Below are positions 55,274 through 62,922 of a stretch of 64,000 nt of DNA, piece after piece; the stretch's first letter is position 1, and every line of letters starts with the position of its first letter. The notes below the pieces were generated by a model. That model was not told the origin of the DNA, searched no databases, and saw nothing but the letters and a program-made list of their open reading frames with translations. The stretch spans positions 1 through 64,000 of the forward strand of contig NZ_AFJI01000113.1 in assembly GCF_000264785.1 (NCBI RefSeq), written 5' to 3'. The position numbers and the translations under genes were made by a program. Source of the DNA: Edwardsiella ictaluri ATCC 33202 (GTDB lineage Bacteria > Pseudomonadota > Gammaproteobacteria > Enterobacterales > Enterobacteriaceae).

Positions 55274-56020
55274 TCAGTGGGTGGTATAGCCGCTGTCAAC
55301 GATGTAGCTATCACCGTGGACATAGGCAGCGTGATCCGAGGCGAGAAACAGCATCACGGCGGTGATCTCCTCCGGATGGGCAAAGCGGCCAACGCTGTAC
55401 TTTTGCAGCATGCGCTGGTACTTCTCGGGGTTGCTGCGCGTGGCTTCGGTCAGCGGCGTAATGGCAGAGCCGGGACATACGGCATTGACCCGAATGCCGT
55501 GGGGGGCCAGCTCCAGCGACATCAGGCGGGTCAGTTGCACGACGCCAGCTTTGCTGGGGCCATAGGCGGCGGAGTATGGCGTGGCGCGCAGAGCGCCTAT
55601 CGACGCCGTGTTGACGATGGTGCCGCGGATCCCCAGGCGTATCATTTCGCGGGCTACCGCCTGCCCGACCCAAAAGCAGCCGTTCAGATTGACGTCGATA
55701 ACCTTGCGCCATGCCGCCTCGGTGATCTCCATCAATGGGGTAAAAATACCGATGCCTGCGTGGTTAAACAAAATATCGATGCGACCGAAATGTGCGACCA
55801 CGTCGCTGACCATGTGGATTACCGCCGCCCGATCGCTGACGTCGCAGGGGAAGGGAAAGGCGCGCTCGGGCAGGCTATCGCACAGCGCCTGCGTCGCCAG
55901 CGCATCGCTATCGGCGATGGCGATTCGGGCACCTTCGTCTGCCAGGCGGCGAACCAGGTTTTCCCCCAGCCCGCTGGCGCCACCGGTGACCAGTACAATC
56001 TTATCGTTAAAGCGTGTCAT
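55274..56020 (-). CDS. Short-chain dehydrogenase/reductase, first of pair
   Basis: The 248-residue classical SDR has the cofactor loop TGGASGLG (12-19), NHAG (86-89, a variant of NNAG), catalytic S140, Y153 and K157, and the PGSAITPLT segment after the active site. Asp37-Ser-Asp after beta-2 suggests NAD(H). It probably oxidises a secondary alcohol or reduces a ketone in the cluster's pathway. It lies 27 bases after the other SDR gene, with AGGAGAG upstream of its ATG. Confidence 0.9.
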   Translation of the reverse strand: MTRFNDKIVLVTGGASGLGENLVRRLADEGARIAIADSDALATQALCDSLPERAFPFPCDVSDRAAVIHMVSDVVAHFGRIDILFNHAGIGIFTPLMEITEAAWRKVIDVNLNGCFWVGQAVAREMIRLGIRGTIVNTASIGALRATPYSAAYGPSKAGVVQLTRLMSLELAPHGIRVNAVCPGSAITPLTEATRSNPEKYQRMLQKYSVGRFAHPEEITAVMLFLASDHAAYVHGDSYIVDSGYTTH

Positions 56021-56047
56021 GAAATGACTCTCCTCAGCGTAGGGGGC

Positions 56048-56800
56048 TTATTGAACGCGGTAGCCGCCGTCGACGTAATAGATCGCGCCGTTGATAAAGC
56101 TGGCTTCATCGCTGGCCAGGAACAGCGCCACGGCGGCGATTTCGTCCGGCTCGCCATAGCGCTGATCCACCAGTTTGGACATGAACATGGCCCTGCGCTG
56201 CGGATTAGCGCGGCTTTGTGCAGTCATGTCGGTCCGCGTGGCGCCCGGACCAAAGGCATTAACACGAATACCATGCTGAGCCAGCTCCAGTGCCATGACC
56301 CGCGTTAACTGCATCACCGCGCCCTTGGATGCGGCATAGGCGGCGGTGGTGGGGGAGACCAGTTCACAGGCGATCGAGGCCGTATTGACGATGGCGCCAC
56401 GGGTGCCACGCTCCACCATGGCGCGAGCGACGGCCTGGCCAAGCAGAAACATGCCCTTGACGTTGACGTTGAAGGTGGTTTCCCAGTTTTGCTCGCTCTC
56501 TTCTAAAAACAGGTTGTAACGGCAGATCCCAGCGTTGTTGAACAGCAGATCGATATGGCCGTAGCGCTCCAGCGTCAGTGCGATCAGCTGTGCGACGTCC
56601 TGCTGACGACTGACGTCCGTTGGAACGGTGAGCACCCTTTCTCCCAGCGTTGCCTGTGCGGCAGCGAGTGCCTCTGCTGGCTGCCAGTCGGCGATCACCA
56701 CCGCCTCGGCGCCCTCCTGTAGCAAGCCGCAGACGATCGCTTTGCCAATGCCCTGTGCGCCGCCGGAGACAATGGCGACCTTCCCTGCAAAACGCGACAT
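56048..56800 (-). CDS. Short-chain dehydrogenase/reductase, second of pair
   Basis: The ATG at 56800 with AGGAGGTGTGCT upstream gives a 250-residue classical SDR with SGGAQGIG (12-19), NNAG (88-91), S142, Y155 and K159. An acidic Asp after beta-2 (IADWQ) favours NAD(H). It resembles the first SDR but is not a near-copy, so the two probably act on different hydroxyl positions or in opposite directions. It is the first gene of the minus-strand operon under the -24/-12 element at 56876-56891. Confidence 0.9.
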   Translation of the reverse strand: MSRFAGKVAIVSGGAQGIGKAIVCGLLQEGAEAVVIADWQPAEALAAAQATLGERVLTVPTDVSRQQDVAQLIALTLERYGHIDLLFNNAGICRYNLFLEESEQNWETTFNVNVKGMFLLGQAVARAMVERGTRGAIVNTASIACELVSPTTAAYAASKGAVMQLTRVMALELAQHGIRVNAFGPGATRTDMTAQSRANPQRRAMFMSKLVDQRYGEPDEIAAVALFLASDEASFINGAIYYVDGGYRVQ

Positions 56801-56875
56801 AGCACACCTCCTGTGCGGTAAGCGCGGGGTTCCGGCGGCGCGTCTGCGCCGCTGCGGAGCCCGCCATACACGGTA

Positions 56876-56891
56876 AGCAAGGTCTGTACCA
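56876..56891 (-). promoter_or_regulatory. Sigma54 -24/-12 promoter of the SDR-EthD-MFS operon
   Basis: On the minus strand TGGTAC, five bases and TTGCT match the consensus TGGCAC-N5-TTGCW at exact spacing. Transcription would start near 56865, 65 bases before the SDR start at 56800. Confidence 0.7.
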
Positions 56892-56971
56892 GCCGGACTA
56901 TGTTGTGAGGGGCCGCCGACGGCGGCGATAGCGCGAAAGAAGGGGGGCGGGCTTTTGTGCTGCATGTCTAA

Positions 56972-57017
56972 AAGCGTCCATATTCGTCGATCATCTACTG
57001 GTCAAAACGCGACGCTT
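56972..57017. promoter_or_regulatory. Candidate activator-binding inverted repeat
   Basis: AAGCGTC (56972-56978) and GACGCTT (57011-57017) are exact inverted repeats 32 bp apart. Their midpoint lies about 100 bp from both sigma54 promoters, the usual distance for an enhancer shared by divergent promoters. Confidence 0.4.
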
Positions 57018-57091
57018 GGAGGTTCGTGCTGACGACGGGTACGGCGGTGGTCAGCGGGGCCGACGCTCAGGAGAGGGCGGCCCCGCTGGCG

Positions 57092-57107
57092 TGGCGTATA
57101 TATTGCA
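57092..57107 (+). promoter_or_regulatory. Sigma54 -24/-12 promoter of the first ene-reductase gene
   Basis: TGGCGT, five bases and TTGCA match the sigma54 consensus with GG and GC exactly 12 bases apart. The start would be near 57118, about 57 bases before the ATG. Confidence 0.75.
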
Positions 57108-57174
57108 TTCGTCTTAGCGCTGTCCGTGCGGGGTGGCACTCATATCGCCCGCTGTTTACCGTAAGGGGAATTCC

Positions 57175-59241
57175 ATGGCCGAATACTCACACCTGCTCTC
57201 ACCGCTGGCGCTGACGCCGACGCTGTCGCTGAAAAACCGCATCATGAAGTCACCGCAGTCCACCATGTACTGGGGAGAGGAGTATGCGATGAGCGATCGG
57301 GTGGTTGATTTTTATGAAAGTATTGCCCAGGGCGGCGCGGGGATGATCGTGATCGCCGGGATCCTGTGGTATCCGGCCCACCCCGGAGGGGTCTATGGCG
57401 CGCTGTTTGACGATCGGTATATCGCCGGGATGAGGCGGCTGGTGGAGACCCTGCACCGCCACGACTGCGTGGTGTTTTGTCAGTTTCACCACACCGGCCC
57501 TTCGGCTCCCAGCGATGAGCACGGTGGGCGCCCCTTTGGCTCCTCCACGCTGGAACAGGCAGAGTTGTCCTCACCCACTCCCTATCTGCACGCCACCCGT
57601 GGCGTCACCCGAGAGGAGATCGCCCTGCATCGCGAGCGCTACATTGAGGCGGCGGTACGCGCCTACCAGGCGGGGTTCGACGGGGTGGAGGTGCACGGTG
57701 CCCACGGCTATTTTCTGCAGAGTTTTTTGAGTCGGGTGTGGAACCGGCGCGAGGACGAGTATGGCTGCCAGAGCATTGAAAACCGCACCCGCCTGATGGT
57801 GGAGATCATTCGGGGTATCAAGGCCAGACTGGGGGAGGATTTCCCGGTCGGCGTGCGCATCAACGGCGAGGAGTTTATGGCGCAGGGTGCGATGACGCTG
57901 GAGGAGTCGATCCAGATTGCCCAGGCGCTGGAGCAGGCTGGAGCCTGCTATATCAGCGTCAGCGGCTATGGATTTGGTCCGCTGCCGATGACCTATGTAC
58001 CGGACTATTTTCCCTATCCTGAGCCGGAGCCGGCGATGTGCCCCTATATGGATCGTTATCGCCAAGAGGGTGTCTATGCCTGGGGAGCTGCCGCGATCAA
58101 ACCCCACGTACAGATCCCGGTGGTGGCGGTAGGGCGGATGGATGAACAGCGCGGGGAGCGTCTGCTGCAAGAGGGTAAGGCGGATATTATCGCCTATGGC
58201 CGTATGCTGTGGGCCGATCCGGCCTTTCCCAATAAGCTGCGGGAGGGGCGGCCTCTCGATATCGTGCGCTGTAACCGCTGTGCCACCTGTGAGGATCCGC
58301 CGCGCGCCGCGCGCCGCTGTCGGGTGAATCCGGCATTGGGCCGCGAGCGGGCGCTGGCGATCTACCCCGCAGTGCAGGCCAGACGTATTCTGGTGATCGG
58401 TGCAGGCCCGGCTGGGATGGAGGCCGCGCGGGTGGCCGCGCTGCGTGGCCATAGGGTGACGCTGTGCGATGCGGCACCGCGTCTGGGGGGACGGCTGTGG
58501 CTGGCCTCGATGATCAAGGGGTCCGCGGTGGAGAATGTGCGCCCGTTGGTGGATTACCTGATCCATCAGGTGCGTAGCATATCCGGGATTGAGATCTGCC
58601 TGAATCGAACGATGAACGCCGAAGAGGTCATGACGCTGCAGCCGGATGCCGTGGTGGTGGCGACCGGGGGTAACTATGCGCTGCCGGACATTCCCGGGAT
58701 CCAGCGCTGGAATGTCCGGGGGGTCAAGTCATTGTCGCGTCTGGCGGCCTGGCCGCTGCGCGTGTTTGGGCCGGATCTGCTTAATCGGCTGAGCCGGATT
58801 GCGCTGCCGCTGGGATCGCGTATTGTGATTCTGGGCGGGCAGATCGAGGGTATCCAAGGGGCTATCTTTCTTGCCAAGCGCGGCAAGCGGGTTACCGTGC
58901 TGGAGCCTTCGGTGCAGCTGGGCGAGGGAATACCGCCCCGCTATCGGGAGCGGGCGCTGGCCTGGCTGCAGCAGCACCCGCGGGTCACTCTGCATACCGG
59001 CGTATGCTGGCAGCGTATTGAGCGGGATGGTGCCCACTTCCTGACGGCGGAGGGGGAGGATCGGTGTGAGCCCTGTCATTCGGTGCTGGTGCTGACCCGG
59101 CAGAGCCCGGCGACCGAACTGGCCGATGTCCTGCGCGTGCGCGGGGCAGAGGTGCATGTGATAGGATCGGCCAACGGGGCGCAGCATAGCCTGATCGTCG
59201 ATGCTATGGCGCAGGGACGGGAGGTCGGCGTCATGCTGTAG
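57175..59241 (+). CDS. FMN/FAD/Fe-S NADH:flavin oxidoreductase (2,4-dienoyl-CoA reductase/BaiCD type), first of pair
   Basis: The 688-residue protein has an N-terminal Old Yellow Enzyme TIM barrel (about 1-340; CQFHHTGPSA, HGAHGYFLQSFLSRVWNRRE), an Fe-S cysteine cluster (CNRCATC then C nine residues on), and FAD/NAD(P) domains (ILVIGAGPAGMEAARVAALRG, VVVATGG, RIVILGGQIEGIQGA). Family members reduce conjugated C=C bonds in enoyl-CoA, enoate, steroid or bile-acid intermediates. The ATG at 57175 with AAGGGGAATTCC is used; one 14 codons earlier is unlikely. It is alone on the plus strand, behind a sigma54 promoter. Confidence 0.92.
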   Translation: MAEYSHLLSPLALTPTLSLKNRIMKSPQSTMYWGEEYAMSDRVVDFYESIAQGGAGMIVIAGILWYPAHPGGVYGALFDDRYIAGMRRLVETLHRHDCVVFCQFHHTGPSAPSDEHGGRPFGSSTLEQAELSSPTPYLHATRGVTREEIALHRERYIEAAVRAYQAGFDGVEVHGAHGYFLQSFLSRVWNRREDEYGCQSIENRTRLMVEIIRGIKARLGEDFPVGVRINGEEFMAQGAMTLEESIQIAQALEQAGACYISVSGYGFGPLPMTYVPDYFPYPEPEPAMCPYMDRYRQEGVYAWGAAAIKPHVQIPVVAVGRMDEQRGERLLQEGKADIIAYGRMLWADPAFPNKLREGRPLDIVRCNRCATCEDPPRAARRCRVNPALGRERALAIYPAVQARRILVIGAGPAGMEAARVAALRGHRVTLCDAAPRLGGRLWLASMIKGSAVENVRPLVDYLIHQVRSISGIEICLNRTMNAEEVMTLQPDAVVVATGGNYALPDIPGIQRWNVRGVKSLSRLAAWPLRVFGPDLLNRLSRIALPLGSRIVILGGQIEGIQGAIFLAKRGKRVTVLEPSVQLGEGIPPRYRERALAWLQQHPRVTLHTGVCWQRIERDGAHFLTAEGEDRCEPCHSVLVLTRQSPATELADVLRVRGAEVHVIGSANGAQHSLIVDAMAQGREVGVML

Positions 59242-59299
59242 GGCGCAGTGATGCTAGGGAAAGCGCCCGCTTGGGGGGCGCAGTCGTGTCAGGTAGCGT

Positions 59300-61351
59300 T
59301 TACAGTATGCAGCCGGTACGGCGTCCATCCAGTAACGCGTGTTTCAGCAGACCGTTTTCTGCGCCCAGTGCGGAGCCGATCTGATGCAGCTCCGCGACGT
59401 GAGGCGCAAGGGAGGCTGCCAGCGTCTGATCCGGCAACTGGGGCATCAGCACCATTACCGTATCACAGGGTAATGTGTGGCGTTGTCCCAGTTTGTCACT
59501 CACGATGACCTGACGGCGCTGGATAGACAGAACGTGGGTTTCTGTCAGCAGGTTGACCCCTTTACGCTGTAGCCACGGCAGTAAACGTTGCAGATAGCGC
59601 TCTGGGATCCCGGCACCCACCTCGGCACCGGACTCTACCACGGTGACCGTGCGTCCCCGTTTACGCAGGAAGACGGCACCTTGTAACCCTTCTATCTGCC
59701 CACCGACCACTACCACCCGTCGTCCGACGGGGAGAAAGAGGCGAGTTAGACGCTCCAACAGGCGCGGACCGAACAGACGCAGGGGGAGTGCGGCGCGCTG
59801 GGCAAGCTGTTTGATGCCCAGTACGTGGGGCTGATCGATACCGGGAATGGTGGGCAGTGGGTACTCGCCGCTGCTGGCGATGACGATGGCATCGGGGCGT
59901 TCGTTCTGCACCAGTGCTGGGGTGACCTCGGTACCCAGGTGCAGGGTGACCGTAGATTTGGCCAACTGGGTACTGAGCCAATCGTAGATGGGCAGGACGT
60001 TTTCCACATCGCACCCTTTGATCATCGCTGCCAGACGGATCCGCCCACCGAGTACGGGGGCGCGATCGTACAGCGTGACCCGATGACCGCGTAGCGCCGC
60101 CACCCGCGCCGCCTCCATCCCAGCGGGGCCGGCCCCGATGATCATCACCTTTTTGGGCTGTGGTGCGGGCCGGATGGCCAGCTCACGCTCCCGGCCCAGT
60201 GAAGGGTTGACCCTGCAGATCCGCGGTTGGGTGACCGGATCCTCGCAGCTGGCGCAACGGGTGCAGCGCATGATGTCTTCAGGGTGTCCCTGTAGCACTT
60301 TGCGCGGGAAGTCGGGATCGGCCCACAGTGTGCGGCCGAGACCGATGAGATCCGCATCGCCGTCACGCAGAATACGCTCCGCCCGATCCTCATCCATCCT
60401 GCCCGCGGTGATCACCGGTACGCTCACCACCCGCCGTATATGGCGCGCCGAGTCACTCCACAGCCCCTTGTCGCGCCAGGCGGCCATATGGGGCTGCATA
60501 AAGTCATCAGGCTCCGGATAGGGGAAATAGTCGGGACAATAGCGGAACGGGGCACTGCCATAGCCGTAACCGGCGACGTTGATGAACTGGGCGCCGGCCT
60601 GTTCCAGAGCTATGGCATTCTCCATGGCCTCCTCAATGGTGATGGCACCCTGCGCACCGTATTCGCGCCCATTGATGCGAACGCCCAACACAAACTCCGG
60701 TCGGCAGCGTTGGCGGGCAGCTTGCAGGATTTCCCGTACGATACGGGTGCGGTTTTCCACATTCTGGCAGCCATACTCATCATCACGCCGGTTCCATACC
60801 CGGCTGAGAAAGCTGTTTAGCAGATAGCCGTGGGCTGCGTGGATTTCCATACCGTCCAGCCCGCCCTGATCGGCACGGACACAGGCATCAACGATCTGCT
60901 GTTGTTTGTGGCGGATCTGAGCCAGCGTCATGCCCTGGCAGGGATTGGCCAGCGGCGGTTTCATCGGAATTTCGTCGACGGTGAGCGTTGAGGATGAGAT
61001 AGGGGGCTCTCCCAGCCGCGGCCAGGCCGCCGGCCCGGAGTGGTGAAACTGGGCGAACAGCTTACAGCCATGGCGCTGGACACGCCCGGCCAGATGGCGC
61101 AGACCGGGAATAAACCGATCATCCCACAGGCCCAGATAGATCCCCGGGGTTTCCTCAATGGCGCAGCCGCCCAGAATGATGGCCGCCGCCCCGCCTCGGG
61201 CGATATTTTCGTACAGATCGGCAGCCCGGCTCTCTTCGGCCGTGCCATCCGGGTTCCACAGCCAGGTCGACTGACCGCTTTTTATTAAGCGGTTTTTTAA
61301 CCTGCAGTGCGGGGTGAGTGTCAGGGGAGAGAAGATCAGGGGATAGCGCAT
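59300..61351 (-). CDS. FMN/FAD/Fe-S NADH:flavin oxidoreductase, second of pair
   Basis: The 683-residue paralogue of the preceding protein is convergent with it. It has the same order: barrel (FAQFHHSGPAAWPR, HAAHGYLLNSFLSRVWNRRD), Fe-S motif with the same shortened spacing (CTRCASC then C after nine residues), and FAD/NAD(P) domains (VMIIGAGPAGMEAARVAALR, RRVVVVGGQIEGLQGAVF). The start at 61351 has GGAGG 8 bases upstream. The pair may act on two double bonds or stereochemical faces of one substrate, as BaiCD and BaiH do. It is 78 bases after the APC transporter gene and probably co-transcribed with it. Confidence 0.92.
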   Translation of the reverse strand: MRYPLIFSPLTLTPHCRLKNRLIKSGQSTWLWNPDGTAEESRAADLYENIARGGAAAIILGGCAIEETPGIYLGLWDDRFIPGLRHLAGRVQRHGCKLFAQFHHSGPAAWPRLGEPPISSSTLTVDEIPMKPPLANPCQGMTLAQIRHKQQQIVDACVRADQGGLDGMEIHAAHGYLLNSFLSRVWNRRDDEYGCQNVENRTRIVREILQAARQRCRPEFVLGVRINGREYGAQGAITIEEAMENAIALEQAGAQFINVAGYGYGSAPFRYCPDYFPYPEPDDFMQPHMAAWRDKGLWSDSARHIRRVVSVPVITAGRMDEDRAERILRDGDADLIGLGRTLWADPDFPRKVLQGHPEDIMRCTRCASCEDPVTQPRICRVNPSLGRERELAIRPAPQPKKVMIIGAGPAGMEAARVAALRGHRVTLYDRAPVLGGRIRLAAMIKGCDVENVLPIYDWLSTQLAKSTVTLHLGTEVTPALVQNERPDAIVIASSGEYPLPTIPGIDQPHVLGIKQLAQRAALPLRLFGPRLLERLTRLFLPVGRRVVVVGGQIEGLQGAVFLRKRGRTVTVVESGAEVGAGIPERYLQRLLPWLQRKGVNLLTETHVLSIQRRQVIVSDKLGQRHTLPCDTVMVLMPQLPDQTLAASLAPHVAELHQIGSALGAENGLLKHALLDGRRTGCIL

Positions 61352-61429
61352 GGCGGTCCTCCGGAAAGGCAGTGGGGGAAAATGGCCACGCTCCGGGAGC
61401 ATTGCGCCCGGGCGTACCGTTGTTGTGAT

Positions 61430-62758
61430 TTATTCGCTCTCATGGCTCTCTTCGATACTGTTGGCGATGCGGGGATAGCGCCAGCTGACATACAGAAAGC
61501 CGAGGACAGTGACCGTGAGCAGACCACACAGCTGAATGGCACTGGCACGGCTTGCCAGCAGATAGCACTGAAAGGCGGTTCCGGCCATGGAGAAGGCCAG
61601 CAGACATTTCAGGACCCGTGGTGAGACACGGTAGGGGGAACGGGCATACTGCTGGGGAAACAAGCGGGGTAAATCCAGCACCTTATAGGCGAGAACGATT
61701 TTGAAGCTGTAGGCCAGCAGCACCTCGCTGCTGGCAATGGCGCCCATGCTGAAATCAAACAGGATCGGAAGCAGGCCGATCAGATATAAGATCACCAACA
61801 GATAGACCGGTGTTTTGTACTGTGGGTGCAGATAGGCCAGCTGCCGGGGAAACCAGCCGTCATCGCCGGCCTGCAAAATGGGTTTGGTGCAGGTGCTAAT
61901 CTTGGCATTCAGGGTCGTGGCCAGGGCAAAGATGGCGCCGCAGATGACAAAATAAATGAACAGGGGGCGGGGCAGGATAGCCTCGGCGACCAACAGCAGT
62001 GACTGACCGGCCACCTGGGTGAGTGGAAGCACGCCGGCCGCCACGCTGCATAACAGGGCATATAACAGAGCCACCGCCAGCGTAGAGATGATTATTACCA
62101 GCGGAATGTCCCGTTTGGGATTGCGGGCCTCGCCACTGACATCGACGATCACCTCGGCGCCGCCGGTGGCGAACACCAGCAGGGCCGCCGTTTGTAACAG
62201 ACCGACCGTGCCGTGGGTGAGAAAGTCCGGGGGGCTGAAGAATCCCGGGCGGATGGCGGGTAGCCCGAACAGGGTAAACAGCAGCAGGGCACCGACCAGG
62301 CTTAGTACCATGATCCGCTGCACCCGTGCGGCAGTGGCCACCCCGAAATAATTAATGATGAAGAACAGGGTTAAAACGGCGATGGCGAGGGTTTTTTCGC
62401 TGAAATAGGGAATAAACGGGTGCAGATACTGCGCCAGCGAGAGGGTAAACAGCGAAATGGAGATACAGCCGATGGTGTACTGGATGATGTATAGCCCAGA
62501 CCATTTCGCGCCGATGAAAATCCCGGTTTGGGTATAGAAGCCGCCGCGCAGACGCAGACAGCTGTTGACGAAGACCAGCGGAATGGCCGCCGCGATGACG
62601 AACAGTGTGGAGATGAGAAAGGCGAAATTGGCCGATCGGCCGGTCATGGCGATGGCTATGCCGGTTAGCGACATGATCCCCGCACCGATAATCTGGCCGA
62701 CGGCGATCCCCATTAAGTCGGAGCGACCCAATACCCGTTTTAGCTCTTTGGTACTCAT
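61430..62758 (-). CDS. APC-family amino acid/organic cation permease
   Basis: The 442-residue protein has about 12 transmembrane segments, with the APC motif VGQIIGAGIMSLTGIAIAMT in helix 1 and GGAEVIVDVSGEARNPKRDI in the helix 6 region. Start ATG 62758 has AAGGA nine bases upstream. It is upstream of the second ene-reductase, so it may import a substrate of the cluster. The substrate is unknown. The 164-bp gap to the upstream aminotransferase contains no clear promoter I could define. Confidence 0.8.
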   Translation of the reverse strand: MSTKELKRVLGRSDLMGIAVGQIIGAGIMSLTGIAIAMTGRSANFAFLISTLFVIAAAIPLVFVNSCLRLRGGFYTQTGIFIGAKWSGLYIIQYTIGCISISLFTLSLAQYLHPFIPYFSEKTLAIAVLTLFFIINYFGVATAARVQRIMVLSLVGALLLFTLFGLPAIRPGFFSPPDFLTHGTVGLLQTAALLVFATGGAEVIVDVSGEARNPKRDIPLVIIISTLAVALLYALLCSVAAGVLPLTQVAGQSLLLVAEAILPRPLFIYFVICGAIFALATTLNAKISTCTKPILQAGDDGWFPRQLAYLHPQYKTPVYLLVILYLIGLLPILFDFSMGAIASSEVLLAYSFKIVLAYKVLDLPRLFPQQYARSPYRVSPRVLKCLLAFSMAGTAFQCYLLASRASAIQLCGLLTVTVLGFLYVSWRYPRIANSIEESHESE

Positions 62759-62922
62759 GATGTCAGTCCTTTGCGCAGGCGATCCGCGGCTCTGCACCCG
62801 GGACAGCTGACGCCGGGTCAGGGGAAAGTGGTGGCGGGTGATGTCGTTTTTCACCGTGCCCGCTATGTATGGGTGGTGACTCCGCCCCGGTGTGCAGCGT
62901 GCGGCGGCGGAGAGGGACAATA

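Larger units (their letters stand above)
56801..57174. promoter_or_regulatory. Divergent control region of the accessory cluster
   Basis: These 374 bases separate the SDR operon and the first ene-reductase gene. They hold outward-facing sigma54-type promoters on both strands, a central inverted repeat and a GCCGCC/GGCGGC repeat (56912-56926). No gene is present. Confidence 0.75.
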
